Shown one piece after another: positions 21,190-33,136 of a stretch of 64,000 nucleotides of DNA. Source of the DNA: Phytoseiulus persimilis. Taxonomy: Eukaryota > Arthropoda > Arachnida > Mesostigmata > Phytoseiidae. The stretch spans positions 16,616,001 through 16,680,000 of the forward strand of contig CM075101.1 in the NCBI GenBank assembly GCA_037576195.1, read 5' to 3'. Under the pieces are notes generated by a model. It searched no databases. It worked only from the letters and a program-made list of their open reading frames with translations, and was not told the DNA's origin. Made by a program: the position numbers and the translations under genes. How positions within the stretch are numbered: the first letter of the stretch is position 1; each line of letters opens with the position of its first letter.

Positions 21190-23530
21190 AATTATGCCGA
21201 AGGTTATACGTCAACTGGTAGTGTTGTGGTAGGATGAGCAGACTGATTCACGAGGGAGAGGAGCGTGAGGAGGCGGTGAGATAAGGCCCGCGAACCCGAA
21301 TGTTAGAGGGTGCTACGATGGAGGGATTCAGTATAACGGACGGCGACTAGGACATCACTTGAACCCACATTCCATCGTTTCATCAATGATCCTCATGATG
21401 AGCAGGGCAAAAGTACGGTAAAAGATGTTTTTAATTAGATAATCAGACAGGTCATCCGGGAGAAAGCGTGCATCTCTGTCTGACATCGAAAGATGTCGGA
21501 TTTCCCGGAGCGTGACAGCTGATTCGCTGAGGAGCCTTCCCGGTGCGGCGGTTGATCTGGGGTCGGAGCGCGACAGGGATCATAGGCGCCTCGTTGACCT
21601 GGTGCAACACGCGAGCAACTGTCTCTTTGCAAAAACCACCTGAGGTCTGTGAACAGTCTCTGTTGTTTGCTCCCGAAACGAAAGGTATCGCAATCCCATT
21701 CTTCTCAGTCATCACCAACGTAGCACGGGAAGTCGGGCTCGGAGTTCACGACTGATGAAACTTGAAATAAAATACAATTTGAAAGCTACACCTGTTTCTG
21801 TCACTGCAACAAGGGAGGGAATGATGTCTGATTACGCAAGATGGGTGATAGAGTACGGGAACCTCAAACCAAAAAGCACTGACATAGTCGGCAAAGATCA
21901 GGGGAGAATATTCATCGACACTTCCCAATCCATTCTGGTTGACCGGGCTCAGGAAGAGCCGATTAGATACCAAGATTAAGCTGTCGATCAGTTCTCCACT
22001 CAAGACTTATTCGGACACTTCCGAAAATCAATGTTCTATTGCTAGAGAGTCAGATAGTCCGAGACTAGCCAGAACTACCGTGAAATGTGGCTTCATTTCA
22101 ACATCCTCCCTCAGATTGAAAAAGTCTGAATGGGCTTGCATTCCACCGAAAACCATTCAGTTTCTATTTTTCCAATTCTGGTTGTACTGACATTCTAGCC
22201 GTTGCTTTCACCGTGCGGTAGGAACAGTTTGTGACTGATATTTTTCGTTCGTATCTCTGGGACATTTTTCGACGCAGAGCATTTCCATCTCGAGAGCCAA
22301 GTGAGACGCTCAATACTTACTCCGCTCCATGAGGCGGACGTGCAGAACATGTGAAACCTCGAGTAAGACATTTGAGAACGTGGGACGAGAACAAGATGGT
22401 CTCCAAGACGTGGTATAGCCGACACTGGTCATTCTCTCCGTGGTCTCCGAACTTGGAGGTCTCACTCAGTGATCATGCTCAAAGATCAATTCCCCATGTT
22501 GACCCTGGCCGAAGATCATCTAATTCCTTCAACTAAGGCGTCCCCATTTCCCAGAGTCGACCACTGGGCAACCGGTAGGTCCTCTGCTACGAGAAAGCTC
22601 GATGAGTGTCGCCAATGTTGTCGGAATCTCTCGGGCTGGAAGTCGAAATCGCCTAGTCATGGAACGCGTTCCTCGCATAGGAACAATATCGAAGTGTACC
22701 GCAACGAAATTGTAGCACGCGTGAATCAGCTCTCTCCAACTCGTCCGAAATGCGGTCCGTCATTCGCGAGCTGATGAACCGAACGAATCAGGACGCCGAC
22801 GATTTTGCGCGACTCTTGCTACAAGTTGACCGCTTCGTGGAGTATGTGACATGCACCGAGCGAATCGAGCAGTTCATCCATGGGTCTAGCCGAGGCAAGG
22901 TTCCAGAAGATCCACGAGTTCATGAAGAAACATTCACAAAAGGTTCAAGTTCGGTTCCTGCACATCGAAACATGAGCCATTCAGCCTCTCGAAGTTCCGC
23001 TGACCGAGATATTCACGGACCCCCATGCCCAAATCAGGCAATCGTAGAAGTATCGACTTGGTTATCCTATGAACAGATGAGGAACTCGAACGCGCCGCCT
23101 TCTCTTTGAGGCTCCATCCGCCAGGACTTCCGATTGCTGGTGGAGGAGACCGTATACCGAGAATAGATTCTCCTGTTTCGACTCATCATCTTGAGTGCAG
23201 GTACACCAGTCGCAGAATCCCCCTAATCAATGACGGTATAAAAGATATCATGTTTGTTTGCATGGTCCTCAGTTGATTTGTTGCTTGTTTCAGCTGCAAT
23301 CGGCAACTTCTGTGCTTCAAGCCCTGGACTCAGAAGCCGAAATAGAGATGCATCCAGCGCGGCGCCCGATGGATCCGGGGTCCGTTACCAACCCCAGTTT
23401 CCATCTCGATCCAACGCCAAGATCCTGCCCGGACATGTGAGTCTACGAGTGAATCATTGTCAATCAATGGACGATTCCATCTGGACAATCGTGCTCGGGA
23501 GAGAGAGAATGTGTTCAGAGGAATAAAACG
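21190..23530. other. Spacer stretch without recognised genes
   Basis: This lies between the troponin I pseudocopy and the dispersed repeat at 23.64 kb. Several ORFs of 60-120 codons occur on both strands, but none has a recognisable domain. No tandem or terminal repeats were noticed. Confidence 0.4.
22750..23109 (+). CDS. Hypothetical ORF in the spacer
   Basis: A 119-codon ORF (MRSVIRELMNRTNQDADDFA, LLLQVDRFVEYVTCTERIEQ). The first half is helix-like and the second half low in complexity. It lies in an otherwise uninterpreted stretch and may be a retroelement gag relic or chance. Confidence 0.2.
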   Translation: MRSVIRELMNRTNQDADDFARLLLQVDRFVEYVTCTERIEQFIHGSSRGKVPEDPRVHEETFTKGSSSVPAHRNMSHSASRSSADRDIHGPPCPNQAIVEVSTWLSYEQMRNSNAPPSL

Positions 23531-23639
23531 CTTGCATCACCCCTGGAAAAATGCAAATAAAATTTGGAGCGTATACCCGTAATTCTGGCGGGAAAAGAAC
23601 CTCCATGTTTGAACTGAAACGGCCGTTAGTCTCTAAGCG

Positions 23640-24150
23640 GAGTTGACGCGATGGAACGCGTCGGTGGAGACATCTTTTCTGATATGTTCGTCGCTCGGGT
23701 GCGCGACAATCATCCCGGCAGACTCGCTGACGGTACAGACCGCGGTAGAGTTCGACAACTGATCTCGGAAGAATGAAGGTCGCTTCAGAAAGACAACCGG
23801 GCTCGAGTCTTGTCGGTTTTGTAGTCCCCGAGGAGTTGGCGAAGCGCCCTTCCAGTTGAGCCCGGGTGGGGAACATCGCTCGCCGAACAATGGGAACCCT
23901 ACATCCTCACATAGTTCGTCTTCCGGTAGGGAGGAAGTCCAGGAAGTTCCAGTGGAAGTCGAGGTTCCGCGGATAACAGAACCCATCGCCGACCGCCCGC
24001 CGGAAAATTCTCAACACAATTGTTTTTGCATCAGGCTGCTTGGTCCGCATCCCTTCTCGACAGACTAGGTCTTCGTATTCAAGCGATGTACGCAAAATAG
24101 AAATCAGTCACCCTTGTTGACACTCAGGGCTTCCTCCCGGTTACCTCCCT
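23640..24150. repeat. Third copy of the dispersed repeat, with an inverted inner segment
   Basis: The first part (23,640-23,930) runs in the same direction as 6,250-6,535. The second part (about 23,940-24,140) is inverted relative to 6,540-6,725. The switch occurs at ggaggaag / cttcctcc inverted motifs, which could have mediated it. Confidence 0.55.
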
Positions 24151-24257
24151 CGAGCCCGATTACCGCGAGTCCGAATTCGCGAGCCCGAATTAAGCTCCGC
24201 TCAGAGAAGAAGGCGCCGGCTCAGTGAAGCTTCTTTGAGCGCGCTCCTCTCAGGTAC

Positions 24258-26530
24258 GAGTCCGACTATACTTTTCAAAAGCTGGAGGGGTGATTCTGGA
24301 ACCGATCTGACCATACTTTTCGAAACGTGGAGGGGTGATTCCGAGACCAATCTGAGCATTACTTTCTAACTCTGGAGGGGTGATTCCGAGACCAATCTGA
24401 GCATTACTTTCTAACTCTGGAGGGGTGATTCCGAGACAAATCTGAACATTACTTTTCAAAACGTGGAGGGGTGATTCTGGGGTCAATCTGAGCATTACTT
24501 CCCAACTCTGGAGGGGTGATTCCGAGACCAATCTGAGCATCACTTTCTAACTCTGGAGGGGTGATTCTGGGGTCAATCTGAGCATTACTTCCCAACTCTG
24601 GAGGGGTGATTCCGAGACCAATCTGAGCATCACTTTCTAACTCTGGAGGGTGATTCCGAGACCAATCTGAGCATTACTTTCCAACTCTGGAGGGGTGATT
24701 CCGAGACCAATCTGAGCATTACTTTCTAACTCTGGAGGGTGATTCCGAGACCAATCTGAGCATTATGTACTTTCTAACTCTGGAGGGGAGATTCTGAGAC
24801 CAATCTGAACATTACTTTCTAACTCTGTAGGGGTGATTCCGAGACAAATCTGAACATTACTTCCCAACTCTGGAGGGGTGATTCCGACACCAATCTGAGC
24901 ATTACTTTCTAACTCTGGAGGGGTGATTCTGGGGTCAATCTGAGCATTGCTTCCCAACTCTGGAGGGGTGATTCCGAGACAAATCTGAACATTACTTCCC
25001 AATCCTGGAGGGGTGATTCCGAGACCAATCTGAGCATTACTTTCGAACTCTGGAGGGGTGATTCCGAGACCAATCTGAGCATTACTTTCCAACTCTGGAG
25101 GGGTGATTCCGAGACCAATCTGAACATTACTTTCTAACTCTGGAGGGGTGATTCCGAGACCAATCTGAACATTACTTTCTAACTCTGGAGGGGTGATTCC
25201 GAGACCAATCTGAGCATTACTTTCCAACTCTGGAGGGGTGATTCCGAGACCAATCTGAGCATTACTTTCTTACTCTGGAGGGGTGATTCCGAGACAAATC
25301 TGAACATTACTTTCTAACTCCGGAGGGGTGATTCCGAGTCGAATCTGAATATTACTTTCCAACTCTGAAGGGGTGATTCCGGGGCCAATCTGACCATTAC
25401 TTTCCAATCCTGGAGGGGTGATTCCGAGACCAATCTGAGCATTACTTTCGAACTCTGGAGGGGTGATTCCGAGACCAATCTGAGCATTACTTTCCAACTC
25501 TGGAGGGGTGATTTCGAGACCAATCTGAGCATTACTTTCTAACTCTGGAGGGGTGATTTCGAGACCAATCTGAACATTACTTTCGAACTCTGGAGGGGTG
25601 ATTCCGAGACCAATCTGAGCATTACTTTCCAACTCTGGAGGGGTGATTCCGAGACCAATCTGAGCATTACTTTCTTACTCTGGAGGGGTGATTCCGAGAC
25701 AAATCTGAACATTACTTTCTAACTCCGGAGGGGTGATTCCGAGTCGAATCTGAATATTACTTTCCAACTCTGAAGGGGTGATTCCGGGGCCAATCTGACC
25801 ATTACTTTCCAATCCTGGAGGGGTGATTCCGAGACCAATCTGAGCATTACTTTCCAACTCTGGAGGGGTGACTCCGGGGCCAATCCGAGCATTATTTTCC
25901 AACTCTGGAGGGGTGATTCCGAGACCAATCTGAGCATTACTTTCCAACTCTGGAGGGGTGATTCCGAGACCAATCTGAGCATTACTTTCTAACTCTGGAG
26001 GGGTGATTTCGAGACCAATCTGAACATTACTTCCGAACTCTGGAGGGGTGATTCCGAGACCAATCTGAGCATTGCTTTCCAACTCTGGAGGGGTGATTCC
26101 GAGACCAATCTGAGCATTACTTTCTTACTCTGGAGGGGTGATTCCGAGACAAATCTGAACATTACTTTCTAACTCCGGAGGGGTGATTCCGAGTCGAATC
26201 TGAATATTACTTTCCAACTCTGAAGGGGTGATTCCGGGGCCAATCTGACCATTACTTTCCAATCCTGGAGGGGTGATTCCGAGACCAATCTGAGCATTAC
26301 TTTCCAACTCTGGAGGGGTGACTCCGGGGCCAATCTGAGCATTATTTTCCAACTCTGGAGGGGTGATTCCGGGGCCAATCTGAGCATTACTTTCCAACTC
26401 TGGAGGGGTGATTCCGAAACAAATCTGGGCATTACTTTCCAACTCTGGAGGGGTGATTCTGAGACCAATCTGAGCATTACTTTCCAACTCTGGAGGGGTG
26501 ATTCCAAGACCAATCTGACCATACTTTTCA
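24258..26530 (-). repeat. Minisatellite array A, 45-bp unit (about 50 units)
   Basis: Tandem copies of a 45-bp unit, plus-strand form gaggggtgattccgagacca followed by atctgagcattactttccaactctg. A few units are shortened or expanded by 1-5 bp. A higher-order pattern is visible: the variant cluster tttcttactc / ctccgg / gagtcgaatctgaatatt / ccggggccaatctgaccatt recurs near 25,270, 25,675 and 26,125, that is 9- and 10-unit periods. The right flank (gaatgctgacccagtgaagg) is shared with array C, so the array is probably the body of a Helitron, but its 5' and 3' termini are not clear here. Confidence 0.95.
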
Positions 26531-27159
26531 AAATCAGAATGCTGACCCAGTGAAGGGAGAGAAAAGTGCCTCGATGGCAGGGAGCGCCGTCCAACCGCTA
26601 GAGGACCTCGACCGGGGACAACGCGTGAGACGTCCCCAGACCGCAGGTGGCGGTGCCTCGGCAGTACACCCTGAATAATCCTGCTCGGATCCCCTCCAGT
26701 CACGGGCTGGCAGAGCAGGATCATCAGGATTATGCTCCTTATGCTGTAGCAGCCTCCCTATGCGTTACCATCGGGTTCGGGCCACTGTACTACATGGCTG
26801 TCAGTCCGCGAAGGCTGTTTCACTGCTGTACCCTTTTCACTTCAGGGGTCACGAGGGGCTCATGCATCGGGCAAAATCTGCCACTCTCAATAGAGAAGAA
26901 CGAAGGGAGCTGAATGAAATTTCTGAAGACACAGCTACGAAAAACTCGAACGAAAAGGAAATCGGGATGAAAATTCAAAGATTGTAAGCCGCAGTGATGT
27001 CCTATTCATCATGAGAACACTCGAACCACGTACGTTATGAAGGATAATACGATGGTTGATCAAAGGCCTTCCTTGTTGTCTCAGATCGAAGATCAACATA
27101 ATTTATTAAGTCAGTCGATACTGATAAACCAGGAGTAACCAGCGCAGAATTTGTCCACG

Positions 27160-27408
27160 TTGGCTTGGCCTGTGGGTACGCCGGCCTGCTGGGAGATATG
27201 GGCCGAGTTCGGATCTTTGTGAACTCCCGAAGATTTGTCCCGGAATCACCTCTCCAGATTCGAAGAAGGATTGTCATACTGGTCCCAGAATCACCCTTCC
27301 AGACTTGGGAGAGTATGGTCAGACTGGTCCTGGAATCACCCCCATATATTCTAGACTAGAAGGAGTGCGGACAAACTGACAGACGCAGCCGATTAAACAT
27401 AGTAAGGA
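27160..27408 (-). mobile_element. Helitron 5'-end fragment with degenerate 45-bp-type units
   Basis: The minus-strand start TCCTTACTATGTTTAATCGG at 27,408 lies next to host A. It is followed by ctgtcagtttgtccgcactc as in the element at 48,757, then by a few degenerate minisatellite units (ggtgattcc-ggacca-tctgacc). No 3' end is identified, so the inner boundary is approximate. Confidence 0.6.
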
Positions 27409-27969
27409 TCCGGAGGAAGGTCCAGATTTTTTTGATTGGAACAGATGAGCTGTACAAGAATTCATTGAAAGAATGGAAGATGAAGGAACCTAAAGACTGA
27501 AACTGGAATTCATGTAGAGCAGAGATACCAATCATAACAGGAGAATTGAGATGCTGTTCCGTTTAGTTGAATGAAAGTATCCAGGTCACTTCGAGACAGC
27601 TGAATAATTTTCCGCAGAGTGGAACCAGCTCCGGAGTGAAGCATGTTCAATACAGTACTACGGACCGGCTTCATCCTGGACGGAAATGCAAAGGAAGGTG
27701 ATAGAGTGAAGACTACAGAGAAAGTTTGAAGACCCGAACCGACGATCACCACGCTCCCGGTGACGTTGACGAAGGGACTCCAATTTGCCGGTATCAGCGG
27801 TCATCAGAGGGAGGTTCATCTTGGAGCTGGTGGTAACAGAGTTCTTAGCCACCACCGCCCTGCCCAATCTCTGGAATATTCCTGAGAAAGATCAACCATC
27901 ATGAGTTCTGGAAAAACATCATGAAGAAAGAAAATTAACAAATGCTTACCTCTGCTGCTGAGTACTAGG

Positions 27970-28840
27970 CCTTCCAAAGATCCGCAAAATTTGAGATCCG
28001 CGGATCCGGGATCCCGTGAAGTAGGATCCGCGGATCTCTGCAGAACGGATCCGCAAAGTGACTCAAACTGTTTCCAGCTCATAGCTACCAAATAGACTCG
28101 CAACACGCTGTCCTCGAGGCGTGGTTCAGTGCATCTTCTTTTCATAACTTGATATGGGGGAGCAGTGAGAGAAGAAAAGCCAAGTACATACTTTATTAGC
28201 GCTTGCATTCATGTCGCAACTCGCCAAATGAACGCATTGTCTAATTTACTGTAAAAGAACAAGAATACAATGAACTATGTACATCACAAAGCGAGTTAGG
28301 GAACTCTTGAGAGGGCTGTATTCTATCATTACGAATTTCTCATCTACGAATTCTTGCCCGGATCACCGGTGAATTTTGATGGCTTCCTTCTTGCCGATTC
28401 AAACGCTCTTCATAGCATGGAAGTATCGTTCCAACTTTCTGGTTCGAGGCTCACGCGGTTTTCGCCGGGGATCATTCGCAAGATGCTGAAGTCCCGTTCG
28501 GGCTGACCAGGGGTGGGCGATATGGACTCCAAAATCTGACAGCTGCCTCTGAGCTACTGTGGCGCGATACAGACACACAAACACAACAGAATCGGGCTCG
28601 AAATTCCCGACTTAAAAATACCCTGTAAGGTTGACACCATCGGGCTACGGATCCACGGGCGATAACCACAACAAAAGACAGATAATCCGTGTTTGCCCTA
28701 CGACCATTCGTTCATGGAATTTCACGATTAAATGTGCGCTGGTCTTGCGGATCCGGATCCGCGAATATCTCGTGGATCCTGCGGATCTGGATCCGCGAAT
28801 ATCTTGCGGATCCTGCGGATCCGGATCCGCTGGAAGGCCT
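27970..28840. repeat. GGATCC-rich inverted repeats
   Basis: Clusters of atccgcggatccgggatccc type (27,980-28,050) and ggatccggatccgcgaatat type (28,745-28,835) face each other. The second cluster is a short tandem array of gcggatcctgcggatccgga. Together they may be the ends of a foldback or TIR element. No coding or target duplication was identified. Confidence 0.45.
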
Positions 28841-30232
28841 ACTGAGTACCCATACAAGAGTCAGGAGGATGAGAGCCACGTTGGCGGCCACTGGAAACCA
28901 CGTACCGAATAGACTCTTGTACACCACTCGGGTAAACCTGATATCTGGCTGTCCCACAATCACCCTGGAAGCCATATTACGGAGGCTTCTACTGACCGGA
29001 AGGGATTCTGCTGCAGGCAGAGCCTCGAGTGCCGGGGGGCCTCCGAGGGCGATGAAAAAAAGTTCCTGAGAGGCTGCGGACATACTATTCGGTCTTTGGA
29101 AAGATTGATCCAACTCACTCGGACGCTCAGAGGTCTATGTGGTCCGAGCACATATTCACCCTCACTCATCTATACTCAGACCACCATTCGGAGGACCACC
29201 ATTTCAGGGTGGATGAACTCTGGAGACCGGATTCAATGATTCAGAGCAGATGTGAATGCGATTCAACACATGCGAGTTGTTCACTGGAATCCTTTCAATT
29301 GAGAGAATATTGGGTTACTAAAACAGTGCTCCGGAAGCTCGGGGGAGAGCCATCACACCAGAGAGGCTCAATATGTAATATCAACCAGAAGACTCCATCT
29401 CGGGAACGGGGTCTATTGAGGAATGTGGACTGTGTTCTTCCCTGGCTGGTGTCTTCCTTCCTTGACTGTAATACTGAAAGCCAATGGGGCCCACCTATCG
29501 CTGAAGTCAATGCTTCCGGCAGGAGGGGAAATCCCTTCGGACACCACGGGTTGGATTGGGGAGTGCCTCACCCGGGTGGTGAGGTGTGGCCTCTAACTGC
29601 CCCCCCCCCCCCCCCTGCCGCTACCCGGGGGATGGGAACTCGAGTTGTGGAACCCTCGACCAACTGCGTAATCTCTGGTTGAAATCCGCGTATTCATTCC
29701 GATAGCCATCTTGTTTACGATGGCTCTGCAGGCATTGAGTTGCTTGCCTGTGATGCGTCGAGACGTCTTCGTCTAACTTTTTCCAGCTCAGTCTTCCTGC
29801 TGAGAATTTTGCCAACTGTTCTGCTTATCCGCCTCCTCCTCAACCCCGAGAATCTTCGGATGGAGGAACCCGGTAATTTTCGGACTTCCATCCACATAGC
29901 CACGGCCAGAGACCACTCCGAAAATCTTCGGATAAGGGAGCCAGAAGATTTCCGGAGTTTCAAAAACCGCGCCGAGCCGGCAATTGCCCCTCTTGCTGGA
30001 GCCATCCGACTGTCCGACCCGGCCGATTCCGTTGAATTCCATCCCCAATTCAATACAGCATACGTTTATTATAATCATCGGTTTTGGATTGATGATTCAT
30101 TGATAATAACGGTTTTATCGATCCCAACAGGAGAAATCACTGCAACGATTATGCAATCGATCGTTTGTGCTCTTTGTTATTATTTACAGATGTTTCATGA
30201 AAAAACTCCGCTCGTTGATTCCCGGATTCCGT

Positions 30233-33136
30233 CTATTCCTCGGCCTCGCCCTCGGTCTCCTTCTTGGCGCCCAGGGCCCATTCGGGTTTCTCGGCCTGGA
30301 GGGCAAATACCGTAAATTTTCTTCGAAACTGATGGGAATGGTCCCGTCTCGTCAGAGCATTCTTGGTCAGAATCCATCATGATGATATTTCGTTCCGAAC
30401 AAGTGAACCACTCACGGGCTTGACATCCTCGGTAAGTTCCTTGAACTCCTTCTTGACTTGCTTGAGCCCGGCGCGGAAATCGACCTCCGTCTTGTCGACT
30501 TTGACTTTGAGCTTGTCGAACTTTGAGACTTTCTTGAGGGCGGGTTTCACGCTGGAGATGGAAAGTTTCAGATAGTCTGAGGCTGATTGCGATGTCTTCG
30601 GACACCGAGTAGCATCAGACTGCGATGCAATTAGGGTTCGCAACGGGTCCCGAGGAATCCCAGATCCGACAGCTTTCAGAGCATGTTCCTGACCAGGCTG
30701 TGGCCTGAGAAGCGACCTGGCGTCGGGCGTCGCGGTTTTCAACAAAGAGCCTGAACCTAGGAATCACATCCAGGCGCCTTTGATACCCCTGAGGCCGTCG
30801 AGGGAAGTGGTCCCACAAGGGAATTCCCAGGAATTATCGGAATCCCCGCGACGTCGGGGATTCTTGGGACGGGGCTCGACGGTCAGGAGTCAACTAGGGA
30901 TCCCTCCTGGTCGACTCCCGGACGCCGAGCTCCTTCCTCGAGGCTGGTATTTCGCAGGAATTCCCGGCCTCTTGGGAGCCCCGCGAATGATACCATCGTT
31001 TGGCGAGCTCTCTTTCTGGAAGCGACAACAGATATACAAGGATGCCTGGACCGGCATTGACTGCGAGGAATACTCACAACTTGCCACGAAGATCGTTCAC
31101 CTGGATGGTCAGCTCGTTGATCTGCAATATACGACACGGTGAATGGTCATGTGCGGCTGAGCTCGGATAAGTTCGAGTTGGCAGGTTATTCGCGATAGAA
31201 CTGCGACGGGCCATGGTGCAACATTGAACATTCAGACGAGACTCAGACAAGCTTGGATCTAGTTAGGGCTCGCACTTGTCTGTGATACGGTATCCACAGG
31301 ACATTTTCTATGTGTACGGGTACCTGATAGTCCTTTTGTCTCACAGTGAATTCCAGATCGTATTTCTCTGACTCCACGGCCAGGATCCTTTGGTAGTATT
31401 CTTTGCAGATGGCTTGCAGGGTGGCTAAAGCGAACATAGCATACGGCACACGTTACACACCACATAAAGAATGAGATGAGACAACAACATTTTACAGGTC
31501 GAGACCGTATGAAACATAGATATGATCGAGCAGAACTCCGGTGAATCGTGTCACAGGCGGAAGCTCGTTCTTTGCGACAGTATTTTTCCTGCCAAAGGCT
31601 CAGAGGAGTCGCGAGAAACTGATGAATATGAAAAATTACGAAAAAAAGAAAAATACTGCAAAGAAGCTGCGGCTAGAACTGAGGAGGAACACATCTCAGA
31701 AGCCCAGAAGCTCGATGAAATCAGTGGTGCTTGCCGATATACTTTGTGCTAGAGCTGGGCAAGCTCGACGGATTTTCTCAATCTGGCGGAACACGGAGGA
31801 AGTAAATTCGAGGCGCGGATACTATCCGGACAATCAGGAGCTGAGCCTGAAATTCTCGGATAGAGGCCAGTGGCAAGAGTCCAGAAGAGGAGAAAGCTCA
31901 GGACAAGAGTCCTACCCGAGACAGGATAGATGAGCGCACGACACAGCATGATTGGAAGCGTTCCGCGAGTGATCCGGAGTGAACTGTCATGGATCAGCGG
32001 ATAGAGTTACGCGGAGCGTGATCAGTTTAAGAAGCGATTTTGGACAAAAAAGGATCCATCAACCAATTATTGCTTTTACGTTACAAAGGCGCGCTGCGCA
32101 CCACTCGCTCGAAAGAGCGGACTAAGGTCTTCCCTCCGACAACACAAGTAGCACTTCAAGGCCAACTGACGACCGATTCGTAACACGAAAGTCAAAAAAA
32201 GCCACAAAAACAACAACAACGACAACAATGATTGTGAGTCAGTTACCATCATCACAATGATCAACATCAACACTGATAAATGTGAGAGGAGTCTCATGTG
32301 TCGCTCCAAAACATTTGTTTTTAATTACCAAGAAATCCTTTTGTCGGACTTCGTATTCGAGGTCGTACTTCTTATCCTCGAGTTCGGTGATGCGCTTGTG
32401 GTAATCTTTAAGTATCTGCTGTAGGGTGGCTGGATTCGTCACAAAATAATAAAAAGTGAGTTTTCCGACCGGAGAAAAATTACCAAAAACCTTGAGCACG
32501 CCATTCGAACTACAATTCATCGCTCGATGGAACGGATCCCAAGACCGCGAGAATCGCTCTCCTGCTCGAAACCGAACCTTACGGAGTCAAACCTAGCTCA
32601 CGCCTCCACTATCTCTTATGAATATGGAGAACATTGAAAACACGAGCAAAACTCGCATCGTCACTCCTGTCCTGAACGAATCGCAGACCACGCATTCGTC
32701 TTCGCCCACCTTCGTTGGCGCTGTCGACGGATTTGGGGTTACCGCAGCGCTGAGCGATTGTCGTCCTTCTTTGTTCTGCCTTGCGCTCCTGTTCTTTCTT
32801 CAGCTCGTCGGCGGCTTTCTTACGCAGCAGGGCCTGGAGAAAACAGGTGATCAGCCAGAACCTAGATGATACGTTAAGCGGTGGTTTCGCTGGAAGTTTT
32901 GCTCAGTTGCAGATCCCGGAATCTCCTGCGCCGGAGCTGTTCTGCTCGAGAGAAAAGCAAACATTGTGCCATGGAGCTGTACCCACTCTGAGTTTCTTCT
33001 TCCTTTCGGGTGTCATGAAGCCTCCCTTGCCACCCTTCTTGGCTTTCGAGGCCTCCTCGAGACGCCTCCTGACTTCAGCTTTCTTGCGCTCCTTCTCCTC
33101 CATCTTCCTCTTCTCCTCTTCTGACATCTCCGGCAT
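30233..33136 (-). CDS. TnI (wupA homologue): Troponin I (right-arm copy), complete second gene
   Basis: This is the reverse-strand twin of the left-arm gene, with all segments and splice sites present. Coding order on the minus strand: 33136-32987, 32833-32710, 32429-32329 or 31424-31324, 31121-31078, 30551-30416, 30295-30233. All exons have the same lengths as in the left copy (150, 124, 101, 44, 136, 63 nt), and every exon compared has the same translation. Introns carry a modest number of differences, for example donor gtgggcg against gtaggcg after exon 2. Both genes can therefore encode essentially the same 205-aa troponin I. The two are convergent through an 18-kb spacer. Whether this is a real two-copy locus or two alleles joined by the assembly cannot be decided here. 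Confidence 0.88.
31324..31424 (-). other. Troponin I alternative exon B (right arm)
   Basis: A 101-nt minus-strand exon equivalent to 8816-8916. The acceptor is ctttag just beyond 31,424 and the donor gtac just below 31,324. It translates to the ATLQAICKEYYQ version. Confidence 0.85.
32329..32429 (-). other. Troponin I alternative exon A (right arm)
   Basis: A 101-nt minus-strand exon equivalent to 7807-7907, with the ATLQQILKDYHK version and intact AG and GT flanks. Confidence 0.85.

Larger units (their letters stand above)
18888..21190 (+). pseudogene. Third, decayed copy of the troponin I 3' end
   Basis: Homology to the left arm begins near 9,290 (gatggtatcattcgcggggctcgc) and runs through the 3'UTR to about 10,160. 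Only the last two coding exons are present: 19325-19454 and 19575-19727. Both splice acceptors have changed from AG to GG (ctccag to ctccgg, ccctccag to gctctccg). The first exon has lost two codons, reading KFDKVKVDK where the intact gene reads KFDKLKVKVDK. The normal TAG stop has become AAG, so the frame runs on to 19,725. It is clearly more diverged than the two arms. A solo LTR (19,762-20,134) and a LINE (about 20,168-21,145) interrupt the 3'UTR. Two AATAAA motifs remain near 21,153 and 21,173. Confidence 0.9.
26540..29515. other. Spacer stretch, mostly uninterpreted
   Basis: Between array A and the right arm. It contains the array flank shared with array C (to about 26,620), a Helitron 5' fragment (27,160-27,408) and the GGATCC-rich repeats (27.97-28.84 kb). 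No host gene is recognised. Sequence at 28.9-29.5 kb has open but unassignable readings. Confidence 0.4.

Noticed and set aside
24258..26530. Regularly spaced repeats resembling a CRISPR array
   Set aside because: Units are contiguous 45-bp tandem copies without unique spacers, and the context is a eukaryotic transposon.
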